From assembly GCF_014695915.1 (NCBI RefSeq), contig NZ_JACJPF010000031.1:1-64000 (forward strand): a DNA stretch of 64,000 nucleotides, written 5' to 3'. Every line of letters begins with the position of its first letter. Within the stretch, counting starts at the first letter, position 1. This stretch comes from Trichocoleus sp. FACHB-40. Its GTDB lineage: Bacteria > Cyanobacteriota > Cyanobacteriia > Cyanobacteriales > FACHB-T130. Positions 44,125 to 53,532 of the stretch are shown piece by piece. The translations under genes were made by a program, and so were the position numbers. The notes beneath the pieces are model-generated. The model saw only the letters and a program-made list of their open reading frames with translations, was not told the origin of the DNA and did not search any database.

Positions 44125-44232
44125 AATGGGGATTGGGGACTGGGGGCTGGGGGCTGGGTACTAGGGACTAGGGGCTGGGGGCTGGGTGCTAGGGACTAGG
44201 TAAGACTTTTTCCCAATTCCCAATTCCCAATT
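44125..44232. repeat. GGGGATT/GGGGACT-type STRR array
   Basis: Heptamer-like units GGGGATT, GGGGACT, GGGGGCT, then TACTAGGGACTAGGGGCT units, and TTCCCAATTCCCAATTCCCAATT at the right end. It covers the upstream region of the gene at 43705 completely. Confidence 0.85.
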
Positions 44233-44305
44233 AAGTGCCATAGAAGTCTCAGATTGAATTATCATATGGCTTGGAGACATTTCGTGATGGTTTTTACATA
44301 TAGCT

Positions 44306-44395
44306 ATGGATATTTTGTCGTTGGGCTGGGTGACGGTTCTGGTTCTGTTTACGTGGTCGATTGCAATGGTAGTTTGGGGTCGTAACGGCTTCTAA
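44306..44395 (+). CDS. petN: Cytochrome b6f complex subunit 8 (PetN)
   Basis: A 29-residue single-helix subunit, [15 protein letters not shown] then [14 protein letters not shown], matching the PetN pattern (MDI-x-SLGW at the start, VVWGR-x-G at the end). PetN is needed for assembly or stability of the b6f complex that links the two photosystems in the thylakoid membrane. Gene too short for ordinary frame finders. It is followed after 7 bases by the small gene at 44403, so the two are likely co-transcribed. Confidence 0.95.
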   Translation: MDILSLGWVTVLVLFTWSIAMVVWGRNGF

Positions 44396-44402
44396 AAGCA
44401 TC

Positions 44403-44651
44403 GTGGAAACTTCTGTCGTTAGTGTTTTAGGTCTTGTTACCTTTGCGTTGCTGTTTATAGTCAGTGGCGGTGTCGTTTATCTGACGCTGGCGGAGTGGCG
44501 CGATCGCCGTCGTCAGGAGAAAGAAAAACGAGAAAATAAGTTGCCCCTCACTGGTCGTCGTCAGGAGAAAGAAAAACGAGCGGATAAGCCGCGCGATCGC
44601 CGTCAGGAGAAGGAAAAACGGGTGGAAAAGGTGCGCGATCGCCGTCGCTAG
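44403..44651 (+). CDS. Small membrane protein with repeated basic tail
   Basis: An 82-residue protein starting at GTG, 7 bases after petN. One membrane helix (about 5-29) is followed by a strongly charged tail that holds three copies of an RRQEKEKR-type unit (about 36-43, 52-59 and 66-73). At DNA level the copies are CGTCAGGAGAAAGAAAAACG-like words, with HIP1-type GCGCGATCGCCG sequences between some copies. No ribosome binding site stands out. Function is unknown. The position suggests a link to the b6f complex or thylakoid membrane, but it may only be read-through neighbourhood. Confidence 0.6.
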   Translation: METSVVSVLGLVTFALLFIVSGGVVYLTLAEWRDRRRQEKEKRENKLPLTGRRQEKEKRADKPRDRRQEKEKRVEKVRDRRR

Positions 44652-44678
44652 AGTGTGGCTAAAGGCGAAACTCCAAGG

Positions 44679-44740
44679 GAACCCTACCCCAACCCCATCT
44701 CCGCTTGCGGGGAGATGGGGTTGGGGTAGGGTTCTTTTTT
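44679..44740 (+). terminator. Long perfect hairpin terminator
   Basis: GAACCCTACCCCAACCCCAT and its exact complement form a stem of over 20 bp around GCTTGC, followed by a run of six T. The same G-rich/C-rich palindrome type is widely scattered in cyanobacteria. It also sits at the 3' end of convergent recQ. Confidence 0.85.
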
Positions 44741-46191
44741 CAATTGCAATTATCACAGTGTCCGCATCGCCACCCAGCCGCCTCTTTTGCAAAGCCAAAA
44801 GCTTGTAACAAAAACTGCCAACGGCATTCTCGTGTTGTAAGATACTGGGTCATTTGAGACTGAAACTGCTGCTGCTGCGCGTTCAATTCGCCAAAGGAGC
44901 AAGATTTTCCTGATTGATGGCGAATATAATGAAACGGGCTTTGCCATTCTAATTGTCCGGCGCTGTGGAGTAGGGCGAGAGCAACTGCACCGTCGCGAAA
45001 CTGCTTCGCCACCGTTGTTACTTCGCCTTGAGTTGGAAGTTTGGAAGCAATAGCTTGAGCTTCTTGGTATTGCGATCGCATCTTTCCTGCAAAAAATTCC
45101 CGTCTCTGCTTATCCTCCGGGTTCAGCCACCCCGTAGCCTCGCTAACTAATGTTAAAGCTTCCGCAGGCTTCCCATCTCGTCCAGCTCTCCCAACTTCCT
45201 GCACGTACTCGGAAAGCAGCAAAGGCGAATGGTAGTGAATTACCCAGCGAACATCTGGCTTATTGATGCCCATACCAAAGGCACAAGTACAGACAACAAA
45301 AGGCATTTTACCACCCAGCCAACTCGCTTCAATTTCGCGACGTTCCTCTGGACTCAACCCTGCATGATAAGCTGCTGTTGCATAACCTTTTTGCCGTAGC
45401 AATTCGGTTAATTCTTCGCTATCTCGCCGTGTGCGGACGTAAACTAAGCCTGCTTGGTTTGGTCTTGCCTGAATAAACTTTAACATCCCTTGGCGGCGAC
45501 CTCTGGGTGTCCAAATAGTTTGAACTTTAAGATGCAGATTTTGCCGATACGGACTTATTTGGAAAGCAGCGGGTTTTTGCAGTTGTAAGACTTGCTGGAT
45601 GGTTGCTCTAGCTTTTGGATCGGCTGTGGCGGTGAAGGCTGCGATCGCTATTTTTGTCCTAGCTGGCTTTGATTTTAACAGAGCTAGACGCACTGCACCC
45701 AATCTTCTATAAGCTGGGCGAAAAGTTTCTCCCCACTGCACCAAACAATGCGCCTCATCCAAAATTAACCCATTAATTTCTAGCTGCGGTTGACACAACC
45801 TTTCCCACACTGGCGCACTCAGCAAAGTTTCTGGCGACAAATACAATAGTCGTAACTTTTCCAAATTTTGCAGAGTTTTCTTGCGTTCCCAAGTGGGTAA
45901 TTCACTATGCAAAAGAGCAGCTGGCAACTTGCGATCGCGCAATTCTTGCACTTGATTTTCCATCAGCGCCACCAAAGGCGAAATCACCAACGTTAACCCA
46001 TTTTGAAGTAAAGCTGGAAGTTGAAAACAAATAGATTTCCCGCCGCCAGTTGGCATCACAATTAAAGCATCATGCTTTTCTAATAAACTGCGAATAATTT
46101 CTCCCTGCGGCGGACGAAAATCATCATATCCCCAGATTCTTTTAAAAGCTGCGAGAACCTCTTGCCAAGATGTTGTATCAGAATTATACAT
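44740..46191 (-). CDS. recQ: RecQ family ATP-dependent DNA helicase
   Basis: A 483-residue 3'-5' helicase of superfamily 2. Motif 0 YDDFRPPQGEII, Walker A MPTGGGKSICFQLPAL (about 45-60), LILDEAHCLVQWGETFRPAY (motif II DEAH), AFTATAD, the motif V region CAFGMGINKPDVRWVIHY and QEVGRAGRDG (motif VI) are complete. The C-terminal zinc site is seen as C-x-H-C-x-x-C (RCGHCDNC) with one further Cys upstream. It lacks the HRDC domain, so it is a short RecQ. It starts 1 bp from a divergent Uma2 frame. Confidence 0.93.
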   Translation of the reverse strand: MYNSDTTSWQEVLAAFKRIWGYDDFRPPQGEIIRSLLEKHDALIVMPTGGGKSICFQLPALLQNGLTLVISPLVALMENQVQELRDRKLPAALLHSELPTWERKKTLQNLEKLRLLYLSPETLLSAPVWERLCQPQLEINGLILDEAHCLVQWGETFRPAYRRLGAVRLALLKSKPARTKIAIAAFTATADPKARATIQQVLQLQKPAAFQISPYRQNLHLKVQTIWTPRGRRQGMLKFIQARPNQAGLVYVRTRRDSEELTELLRQKGYATAAYHAGLSPEERREIEASWLGGKMPFVVCTCAFGMGINKPDVRWVIHYHSPLLLSEYVQEVGRAGRDGKPAEALTLVSEATGWLNPEDKQRREFFAGKMRSQYQEAQAIASKLPTQGEVTTVAKQFRDGAVALALLHSAGQLEWQSPFHYIRHQSGKSCSFGELNAQQQQFQSQMTQYLTTRECRWQFLLQAFGFAKEAAGWRCGHCDNCN

Positions 46192-46222
46192 AATGGTAGT
46201 AGATGCCGAAAATAGTAAATTT

Positions 46223-46804
46223 ATGAATACCCTAATTTTGAATATACCCTCTGCTGTTAAGCTGACAGATGAACAATTTTATCAAATTTGTCTGGCAAAT
46301 CCAGATTTAAGGCTGGAACTAACTGCACAAGAAGAATTGATAGTTATGCCACCAACTGGCGGAGAAACTGGTAGACGTAACTTTAGCTTAAACGGTCAGC
46401 TTTGGCTATGGAATCGCCAAACAAATCAGGGCGTTGCTTTCGACTCCTCAACTGGTTTTAAATTACCCAATGGTGCGACTCGTTCTCCTGATGTCAGTTG
46501 GGTAAAGCAAGAACGCTGGGATGCTTTAACTGCTGAACAAAAAGCAGAATTTCCGCCACTTTCTCCTGACTTTGTGCTGACATTGCGTTCTGCAAGTGAT
46601 TCTCTGTCTAAAGCAAGAGACAAAATGCAAGAGTACCTTGACAATGGCTGTCGTTTGGGGTGGTTAATTGATCCACAAAATCAACGGGTGGAGATTTATC
46701 GACAAGATCGGGAAGTAGAAATTATCCAGTCTCCTACAACTTTATCTGGTGAAGAAGTGCTACCTGGATTTGTACTAGATTTAACGCAAATTATCAGTAT
46801 TTGA
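46223..46804 (+). CDS. Uma2 family endonuclease-fold protein
   Basis: A 193-residue member of the Uma2/DUF820 family of PD-(D/E)XK nuclease fold, highly expanded in cyanobacteria. Motifs: RLELTAQEELIVMPPTGGETGRRN, then SPDVSWVKQERW, SPDFVLTLRS, YLDNGCRLGWLIDPQNQRVEIYR. The acidic D in SPDV and the E/D-x-K-like region form the putative active site. The role is unknown and many copies may be decayed or mobile. The frame begins at ATG 46193, one base from the recQ start, but the ATG at 46223 matches the family N-terminus MNTLILNIPSAVKL. Confidence 0.88.
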   Translation: MNTLILNIPSAVKLTDEQFYQICLANPDLRLELTAQEELIVMPPTGGETGRRNFSLNGQLWLWNRQTNQGVAFDSSTGFKLPNGATRSPDVSWVKQERWDALTAEQKAEFPPLSPDFVLTLRSASDSLSKARDKMQEYLDNGCRLGWLIDPQNQRVEIYRQDREVEIIQSPTTLSGEEVLPGFVLDLTQIISI

Positions 46805-46833
46805 AAGCGCGATCGCATCCTCTGCATTTCAAA

Positions 46834-47634
46834 TCATTTCGTCGCCACTACAGCCAAATTCCAAGCAAAACGCTTCATCAAAGGAATATGTTTTACCACA
46901 CTATCTAGAGTTTCTAAGCACTGATATGTCGGCTTTAATCTTTCCTGTTCAATAATAATTTTTTTCCAATAACGCTCCTTATTTGGATCGACTTTTTCAA
47001 TCAAATAGAAGCGCAAGAAAATCCACAGGGTCGCCAGCCAAAACGTATCATAAGACGTTTCTGAAAACTGGGATTTGACAAAATTTACAATATTAATATC
47101 CAGCGGTGTTTCATCTTCAGTTCGCACCTTAGTAGCCATCCGCCGATAAACATTAATAACTGGATTGTGCTTCAAAGGGTCCCAAAAACAAGCTTTTCCA
47201 CCAGGCTTGAGAACCCTGTGCATTTCCCTAATAGCGAGTTTCGGATTCGGCAAATGGTGCAGCAAATTCGAGGCGTAGACGATATCAAAACTATTATCCG
47301 GGCAATCAAGAGCGATCGCATTCATAGTTCGCCCCTCAATCTCCACCCCATTAGCAGCTGCCAGTTGCAGCGCCACTTCCACCATACCCGGAGAATAATC
47401 AGATGCTAAGCATAGCGCCCCTTTCCTGGCAAAATAGACGCTATTTTCACCAGCACCACACCCTAAATCTAAAAGTCGCTTACCTCTAATATCCCCTAAT
47501 TGCTTGAGGATAAATCGATTTTCTGGCGCGGTACAAGCTTCAAAGTAATCTTTAACTTTGATTCCTTCTACATCTATAGTAGATGCCCATTGATCGTGAA
47601 ATTTTTTCTCTTTGTCAAAAATATCTTCTTTCAT
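46834..47634 (-). CDS. Class I SAM-dependent methyltransferase (UbiE-like)
   Basis: A 266-residue methyltransferase. KRLLDLGCGAGENSVYFARKGA (about 50-71) is SAM motif I, followed by DYSPGMVEVALQLA, DIVYASNLLHHLPNPKLAIREMHRVLKPGGKACFWDPL. The C-terminal 100 residues hold a WLATLWIFLRFYLIEK hydrophobic stretch that could contact a lipid or membrane. The substrate may be a lipid or quinone-like molecule, but this is inference. The ATG at 47634 is upstream of leuA's 3' end, with a hairpin between them. Confidence 0.88.
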   Translation of the reverse strand: MKEDIFDKEKKFHDQWASTIDVEGIKVKDYFEACTAPENRFILKQLGDIRGKRLLDLGCGAGENSVYFARKGALCLASDYSPGMVEVALQLAAANGVEIEGRTMNAIALDCPDNSFDIVYASNLLHHLPNPKLAIREMHRVLKPGGKACFWDPLKHNPVINVYRRMATKVRTEDETPLDINIVNFVKSQFSETSYDTFWLATLWIFLRFYLIEKVDPNKERYWKKIIIEQERLKPTYQCLETLDSVVKHIPLMKRFAWNLAVVATK

Positions 47635-47656
47635 GGTTGCTATTAAGAAATAAAAG

Positions 47657-47696
47657 CAAAGGTACGCAAAGGATTCTCTTACTTTGCGTACCTTTG
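47657..47696 (-). terminator. Perfect hairpin between leuA and the methyltransferase gene
   Basis: CAAAGGTACGCAAAG / CTTTGCGTACCTTTG, a 15-bp perfect stem with a 10-base loop, 22 bp past the leuA stop. It likely ends leuA transcription. The same AAAGGTACGC word occurs in the tsaE terminator. Confidence 0.7.
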
Positions 47697-47717
47697 TGTC
47701 AACCTCTGCGCCTACGT

Positions 47718-49328
47718 TTACAATTTCTGATAAGTCACGGCTTCCCGCCCTTCCTGAGCTTGTAAAGCTGAGTAAAGGCGATTCAAGGCGTTGAGATAAG
47801 CTTGGGCGGAGGCGACGATGATATCGGTGTTCGCCGCATGACCGGAAAATACCCGTTCTCCGTGCTTCAGGCGAATGGTGACTTCGCCGATAGCATCAAT
47901 TCCAGCAGTTACAGATTGAACGGAAAACTCAATCAGTTGGTTGGGTACGTTCACCACGCGGTTGATTGCCTTATACACGGCATCTACTGGCCCCGTACCA
48001 ATGGCGGCATCAGTTAATTCTTCACCTGTGGGGGTGCGGAGTGTTACTGTGGCTGTGGGCTGGGAGTTGCTGCCGCAGGATACCTGCACCAATTCTAAGC
48101 GGAAAATTTCGGGAGCTTGTTGGGTTTCGTCGTTAGCGATCGCTTCCAAATCCCAATCGGTGATTTCTTTCTTTTTATCCGCCAATTCTTTGAACTTCAG
48201 AAATGCTTTATTTAACTCGCTATCAGTTAGTTCAAAGCCCAATTCTTTCAGTCTGGCGCTGAAGGCATGGCGACCGGAATGTTTGCCTAATACAATCTGA
48301 TTATCTGTTAATCCGATGGATTGGGCATCCATGATTTCATAAGTCAGCTTGTTTTTTAGAACCCCATCCTGGTGAATTCCTGACTCGTGAGCAAAGGCAT
48401 TCGCGCCGACAATTGCTTTATTTGGCTGCACCAACATCCCAGTCAAATTAGAAACTAATCGGGATGTCTTGTAAATTTGGCGCGTATCAATATTGGTCAG
48501 CGGTTCTTCTGAATCCTCTGAACGTCCCAAAAATGGATTGTAATATTGCCGACGCACATGGAGAGCCATTACCAATTCTTCTAAAGAAGCGTTTCCAGCA
48601 CGTTCGCCAATGCCGTTAATAGTACATTCCAGCTGACGTGCTCCATTTTTCACAGCTTCCAAGAAGTTAGCTACAGCCAAACCTAGATCGTTGTGACCGT
48701 GAACTGAAATAATTGCTTGGTCAATGTTGGGAACGTTTTCTTTAATTCCCCGAATTAAATCCCCAAATTCGCTGGGAGTCATATAACCCACAGTATCGGG
48801 AATGTTAACAGTTTTGGCACCAGCAGCAATGGTTCTTTCTAGCACTTGGTAAAGAAACTCTGGGTCAGAACGTGCTGCATCCATTGGAGAGAATTCTACA
48901 TCGTCCATCAAGGATTTGGCATAAGCGACCATTTCTTCTGCGATCGCTAACACTTCAGCCCTAGATTTTCTTAGCTGATACTCCAAGTGAATATCTGATG
49001 TTGAAATAAACGTGTGAATTCTACCCTTTGCCGCTGGTTTTAGCGCTTCGGCTGCTGCTTCGATATCTGCTTTAATTGCTCTTGCCAAACTACAGATAAC
49101 TGGGCCATCTTCTGTCCCTACTGTTTTAGCAATTTTCTGCACAGCCTCAAAATCTCCAGGGCTGGCATAAGCAAAACCGGCTTCAATCACATCCACGCCT
49201 AAACGCGCCAGTTGTCGCGCAATGCTCAACTTCTCGTCTACATTTAAGGTAGCTCCGGGACACTGTTCGCCATCCCGAAGAGTGGTATCGAAAATTACGA
49301 TTCTGTCTTGGTTTGATTGATTTTCCAT
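47718..49328 (-). CDS. leuA: 2-isopropylmalate synthase
   Basis: A 536-residue enzyme that condenses acetyl-CoA with 2-oxoisovalerate, the first step of leucine synthesis. [19 protein letters not shown] (near residues 10-28) holds the metal and catalytic Arg-Asp, [12 protein letters not shown] and [15 protein letters not shown] continue the TIM barrel with zinc histidines, and the C-terminal regulatory domain (about 395-515) binds leucine. Full length, as in cyanobacterial LeuA. Feedback inhibition by leucine is expected from the family. The gene is monocistronic with a hairpin terminator; no leader peptide for attenuation was seen. Confidence 0.97.
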   Translation of the reverse strand: MENQSNQDRIVIFDTTLRDGEQCPGATLNVDEKLSIARQLARLGVDVIEAGFAYASPGDFEAVQKIAKTVGTEDGPVICSLARAIKADIEAAAEALKPAAKGRIHTFISTSDIHLEYQLRKSRAEVLAIAEEMVAYAKSLMDDVEFSPMDAARSDPEFLYQVLERTIAAGAKTVNIPDTVGYMTPSEFGDLIRGIKENVPNIDQAIISVHGHNDLGLAVANFLEAVKNGARQLECTINGIGERAGNASLEELVMALHVRRQYYNPFLGRSEDSEEPLTNIDTRQIYKTSRLVSNLTGMLVQPNKAIVGANAFAHESGIHQDGVLKNKLTYEIMDAQSIGLTDNQIVLGKHSGRHAFSARLKELGFELTDSELNKAFLKFKELADKKKEITDWDLEAIANDETQQAPEIFRLELVQVSCGSNSQPTATVTLRTPTGEELTDAAIGTGPVDAVYKAINRVVNVPNQLIEFSVQSVTAGIDAIGEVTIRLKHGERVFSGHAANTDIIVASAQAYLNALNRLYSALQAQEGREAVTYQKL

Positions 49329-49407
49329 AGTAATTGGTCAGTCCTCAGTTGTTCTCGATCAATTTCTAATAGCTAATTGGTAATTTTTCATCCCCATTAG
49401 TCATTAG

Positions 49408-49917
49408 CTAATATTCAGTCTTCTCAATATGATCCCGAATATCATTTAAGTCTATGTAACGATCTGTAGCGTTTCGCAGCTCTCTAGCTATCATTCCTTC
49501 TGTAGAAACCACTGTGATATGAGTATTTTTGGAACGTAATAGTTCGATGGCTCTTTCAAAATCGCCATCGCCACTAAATAAAACTACCCTGTCGTACTGC
49601 TCTACTGTATTAAACATATCTACGACAATTTCAATATCTAAATTTGCTTTCTGGGAGTAGCGCCCAGATGTATCATCGTAGTATTCTTTGAGAATTTTAG
49701 TGCGAACGGTATACCCTAAACTAATTAGTGCGTCTCGAAATCCCCGCTGATCCTGCGGATCTTTAAGCCCTGTGTACCAAAAGGCATTGATGAGTGTTGT
49801 TTCTGGCTGTTCTTTTTTGAAATATTCCAACACCCTTCTAGGATCAAAAAACCAACCATTTTTTTGTTGAGCGTAGAACATATTGTTCCCGTCTACAAAA
49901 ATAGAAAGACGGTTCAT
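49408..49917 (-). CDS. LabA/DUF88-like NYN domain protein
   Basis: A 169-residue protein of the NYN (PIN-like) nuclease superfamily. LSIFVDGNNMFYAQQKNGW holds the first catalytic aspartate, DIEIVVDMF and VVLFSGDGDFERAIELLR the others, so metal-dependent RNase activity is possible. LabA of Synechococcus, in the same family, modulates circadian gene expression. The frame starts with ATG at 49929 or 49917; the latter gives the family start MNRLSIFVDG. The two upstream genes point the same way, but gaps are large. Confidence 0.88.
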   Translation of the reverse strand: MNRLSIFVDGNNMFYAQQKNGWFFDPRRVLEYFKKEQPETTLINAFWYTGLKDPQDQRGFRDALISLGYTVRTKILKEYYDDTSGRYSQKANLDIEIVVDMFNTVEQYDRVVLFSGDGDFERAIELLRSKNTHITVVSTEGMIARELRNATDRYIDLNDIRDHIEKTEY

Positions 49918-50266
49918 TAAGCAAGCCATAGAAGCTAAGACCTAAAATTTGTAGAAAAGAATTTAATCGGAATGATTTATTCTAGCAATTTGTTAGTATA
50001 ACAGTTTACTTATACTTACTCTAGCGTCAATATACTATATCTGTTTCTCTGTAACTGTATGCCCAAAGACCGACAGTGGCATTCAGGCGGACTTTAGAGC
50101 TGGCTTCGGGGAGCAAAATCGGAAAATTGACACTGCACACCAAGATCGCTCTGACAATTACTGCTTATTTAAACTCTACCTTAGTTCAGGAATTTGTAAA
50201 TGTCCTACTTGTCACAAGAATGAATATTTAGGACAAGCTATTAGCCACTACTGCCCCTGTAACATC
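49918..50266. other. Gene-free interval, nothing recognised
   Basis: About 350 bp upstream of the NYN gene and past the sulfurtransferase stop. AT-rich on the left, where the NYN promoter is expected, and no palindromic repeats, tRNA or gene in the remainder. Confidence 0.5.
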
Positions 50267-51088
50267 TTAGAGGTAGGAACACCAATCGCTCCAGCTGCCA
50301 GCATAAAGCTTGCCTGTGTGAATGCCAGCTATTTCAAGAGATAATAGATTGACGCAAGCAGTGACACCAGAACCGCAATAAACCAAAATTTCTTCAGCTT
50401 GCTCTAAACCGTTCCATCGTTGGCGTTGTTCTGTCATCAGTCGTAAGTAAGATTGAGTGTTAGAGACATCTTGCCAAGGGTAGTTAAGTGCGCCAGGAAT
50501 ATGACCTGCAATCGGGTCAATTGGTTCTCGTTCGCCTCGGTAGCGATCGCCTTCTCGCGAATCTACAAGCATAACTTGCGGCAAGTCTTTCTTTGCTTTC
50601 ACTGTTTCAATATCCACCACCAAATCTTCTTGCAACCGCACCACAAAATTACCTGGATCTGGTATCGGTAGAACATCTGTAACCCGATGCCCCCCAGCGA
50701 CCCATCCCGCAAACCCTCCATCCAAGACGACTTGACGATTATGCCCCAGGTAGCGCAGCAGCCACCAGAGACGGGACGCAAAGGCGAATCGGGAATCATC
50801 GTAAGCAACAACCAGGGTTTCTTGAGAATTTACCCCGATAGCTGCTAACTTCTTAGCTAACTCTTCTGGGCTGGGTAAAGGATGTCTTCCACCATGCTTT
50901 TCAACATTACCCGAAAGGTCTTTATTTAAATCCAGATAGTAAGCACCCGGTATGTGACTGGTGAGATACTGTTTGTGTCCCAATTCTGGATCTGTCAGGG
51001 AAAAGCGACAATCTACAATAACGACTTGAGGATCGTTAACGTGTTCACCTAGCCATTCGGCGGAAACTATAAAGTTGTTATCAGTCAT
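50267..51088 (-). CDS. Two-domain rhodanese sulfurtransferase
   Basis: A 273-residue sulfurtransferase with two rhodanese domains. The N-terminal domain has VIVDCRFSLTDPELGHKQYLTSHIPGAYYLDLNKDLSG. The C-terminal domain has the active loop with C238 in YCGSGVTAC. The sequence CGSGVTA fits 3-mercaptopyruvate sulfurtransferase better than thiosulfate sulfurtransferase (which often has CRKGVTA), so transfer of sulfur from 3-mercaptopyruvate is likely. The frame extends to 51151, but the ATG at 51088 (MTDNNFIVSAEWL) is the family start. A single gene. Confidence 0.92.
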   Translation of the reverse strand: MTDNNFIVSAEWLGEHVNDPQVVIVDCRFSLTDPELGHKQYLTSHIPGAYYLDLNKDLSGNVEKHGGRHPLPSPEELAKKLAAIGVNSQETLVVAYDDSRFAFASRLWWLLRYLGHNRQVVLDGGFAGWVAGGHRVTDVLPIPDPGNFVVRLQEDLVVDIETVKAKKDLPQVMLVDSREGDRYRGEREPIDPIAGHIPGALNYPWQDVSNTQSYLRLMTEQRQRWNGLEQAEEILVYCGSGVTACVNLLSLEIAGIHTGKLYAGSWSDWCSYL

Positions 51089-51354
51089 AACTTGAAAATT
51101 CAATCTAAAATACCAAATAATTGAGATTCGCTTTGTATTGAGTAATGGCAATAAAAAAATATGATTGGTGTAATTATGAGTAACAATATCTTTACAATTT
51201 CCTTATAGGCACAGAGTAATCTTACCAAAAATGATGTTTTTTGTATTGCTCTAGGTTGTTTCCTTGGTACAAACTAACTACTATAAGCACTTCAGAACAC
51301 TCAAGGGTAGAGATGCTTACAACGTCTCTATAACCTAAGCATCAATTAAGAATA

Positions 51355-52236
51355 ATGGATAATGGCGGCATCTTCACACCACAACTTACAGATGATGGCT
51401 CATTCACCTTCTTCTCACAAGAGTTTGGCGAAGCTTTTCACAGTCAGCATGGTGCTAAGCAGGAAGCCGAACTTAAGTTTGTGAATCCTCTCCAACTCAA
51501 CGAGAAAGCGCAGCAACCAACATTGCATCTATTGGATGTTTGTTATGGTCTTGGCTACAATACAGCAGCAGCGTTGGAGACGATTTGGGCAGTAAATCCA
51601 GATTGTCGCGTTGAGTGGGTAGGCTTGGAATTAGACGCATCTGTAGCACCAGCTGCGATCGCGCATAATCTCCTCAACAGATGGAACCCCGAATACATCC
51701 AAATTCTCGCTAAACTAGCAATATCTGGACAAGTTAAGACAGAACGTTTACAAGCAAATCTACTCATCGGTGATGCTAGGGAAACAATTAGGCAAGTATA
51801 TCTCTCCGGCTTTAGAGCAGATGCAATTTTTCTCGATCCCTTCTCACCCTTGCACTGTCCCCAACTGTGGACAGTGGAATTTCTGGACATGGTTGCCAAA
51901 TGCTTAAAACCTTCAGGGAGGCTTGCTACCTATTCCTGTGCGGCGGCGGTGCGGACAGCACTTTTAGCAGCCCAGTTACAAATTGGTGCGACACCACCAG
52001 TCGGGAGGCGATCGCCGGGAACCGTCGCCGCGCAAAAAGCCCCATTACCGCCACTATCATTACAAGAACAGGAGCATTTGCAAACCAAAGCCGCCATTCC
52101 CTACCGCGATCCGACTCTGAACGATCCAGCCGATGTAATTTTGCAACGGCGTACAATAGAACAGCAAACCAGTTCTCTAGAGCCATCCTCTCATTGGAAA
52201 AGGCGCTGGTGTCAAAAGCAAGATCCAAAATCTTAA
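51355..52236 (+). CDS. MnmC-like methyltransferase (tRNA wobble uridine modification)
   Basis: A 293-residue protein with the MnmC methyltransferase domain. Motifs: TDDGSFTFFSQEFGEAFHSQHGA near residues 12-35, LHLLDVCYGLGYNTAAALE (SAM-binding), AIFLDPFSPLHCPQLWTVEFLDMVAKCLKPSGRLATYSCAAAVRTAL. It would finish the mnm5U side chain at tRNA position 34. It has no FAD oxidoreductase domain of the fused E. coli MnmC, so only the methylation step is covered. The C-terminal 90 residues are polar, with little conservation visible. Confidence 0.9.
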   Translation: MDNGGIFTPQLTDDGSFTFFSQEFGEAFHSQHGAKQEAELKFVNPLQLNEKAQQPTLHLLDVCYGLGYNTAAALETIWAVNPDCRVEWVGLELDASVAPAAIAHNLLNRWNPEYIQILAKLAISGQVKTERLQANLLIGDARETIRQVYLSGFRADAIFLDPFSPLHCPQLWTVEFLDMVAKCLKPSGRLATYSCAAAVRTALLAAQLQIGATPPVGRRSPGTVAAQKAPLPPLSLQEQEHLQTKAAIPYRDPTLNDPADVILQRRTIEQQTSSLEPSSHWKRRWCQKQDPKS

Positions 52237-52417
52237 ATTTAGGTCTTAAAATTTATCACAACTATGGCAACAAAACTTTGCATAATCGCTCTAAAATATC
52301 CGTGAAAAGCCTGATTTCATAATTGAGCGATTCGTTCATACTAAAAACAAATTTCTAGGATAAGCGATTTTAAACTTATTAAATGCTTCTACTTTTTCGC
52401 AAATAAGGTGTTCTTCA

Positions 52418-53428
52418 GTGAGCTTTATCGATTCTGAATTGCCCAAAGTTCTAGTTGTTGACGATCATCCCTCCAGTCGGATGACAGCAGTAGCACTCCT
52501 GTCGGTGGAAGGCTACGAAGTATTAGAAGCAGACAGTGGCCCAGTAGCATTAGAACGAGTGCTGGAAAGCAATCCGGACTTGATTTTGCTAGATGTAATG
52601 ATGCCGGGGATGGATGGATTTGAGGTGTGTCGCCGCCTGAAGGAGAACGAACACACGCGCTTGATTCCGGTAGTGTTCATCACCGCATTAAATGACAGGC
52701 GATCGCGCATTATGGGCATAGAAGCTGGTGGTGATGACTTTCTCACCAAACCCTTCGACCGCTTGGAATTATCTGCCAGAGTGCGATCGCTCGTTCAGCA
52801 AAAGCGCTTAAATGAAGACCTGGATCACGCTGAACAAGTTCTTTTCTCAATTGCCCGTACCGTCGAAAGCCGCGACCCTGTAACTGGCGACCACTGCGAA
52901 CGACTGGTGACAATGGGCAGAACCTTCGGAGAATTTATCAATCTTGGACGCAATGAAGTTCGGGATTTAGTGTGGGGAGGCTATCTCCATGATATCGGTA
53001 AGGTAGGAATTCCCGACTCCGTGCTGCTCAAAAAAGGAAAACTCACCCCCGAAGAGTGGGACATTATGAAACAGCACGTCACCATCGGGGAGACTATTTG
53101 CAAACCCCTGCGAACCATGCGGGGTGTCATTCCCATTATTCGCTATCATCACGAACGCTGGGACGGTACTGGCTATCCGGATGGACTCGTAGGCGATGAA
53201 ATCCCAATTCTTGCTCAAGTGTTTCAAATTATTGATATTTACGATGCCCTAACCAGTGAACGCCCATATAAACGGGCTTTCACCCCAGCCGAAGCTTTAG
53301 AAATCATGAACGAGGAAGCCTCAAAAGGTTGGCGCAATCCCCAACTTGTGCAGCAATTTGCTGAATTTATTCAATCTACTCAGCAACCTGAAAGCCTGAG
53401 TCGTGAGGAAGCGTTTGCTCAAAAATGA
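52418..53428 (+). CDS. Response regulator with HD-GYP phosphodiesterase domain
   Basis: A 336-residue two-domain regulator. The receiver (residues 8-125) has phosphoacceptor D59 in LILLDVMMPGMDG, with D15/D16 and the KPF lysine. The HD-GYP domain (about 145-325) has GGYLHDIGKVGIPD (HD motif) and YHHERWDGTGYPDGL (GYP motif), so it should hydrolyse cyclic di-GMP. It starts at GTG (52418) with an AAGG site about 10 bases ahead. No histidine kinase is adjacent. It is followed by glmU on the same strand after a gap of 104 bp. Confidence 0.95.
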   Translation: MSFIDSELPKVLVVDDHPSSRMTAVALLSVEGYEVLEADSGPVALERVLESNPDLILLDVMMPGMDGFEVCRRLKENEHTRLIPVVFITALNDRRSRIMGIEAGGDDFLTKPFDRLELSARVRSLVQQKRLNEDLDHAEQVLFSIARTVESRDPVTGDHCERLVTMGRTFGEFINLGRNEVRDLVWGGYLHDIGKVGIPDSVLLKKGKLTPEEWDIMKQHVTIGETICKPLRTMRGVIPIIRYHHERWDGTGYPDGLVGDEIPILAQVFQIIDIYDALTSERPYKRAFTPAEALEIMNEEASKGWRNPQLVQQFAEFIQSTQQPESLSREEAFAQK

Positions 53429-53532
53429 CTCAGATGATGGGAAAGCTTTTCCTCAAGTGTGAAATTCAACTTTGAAGGTTCACCCTTCATCCTTTATCCT
53501 TTTAGCTGGTAGCTGAAGGCTGATAGCTAAAC

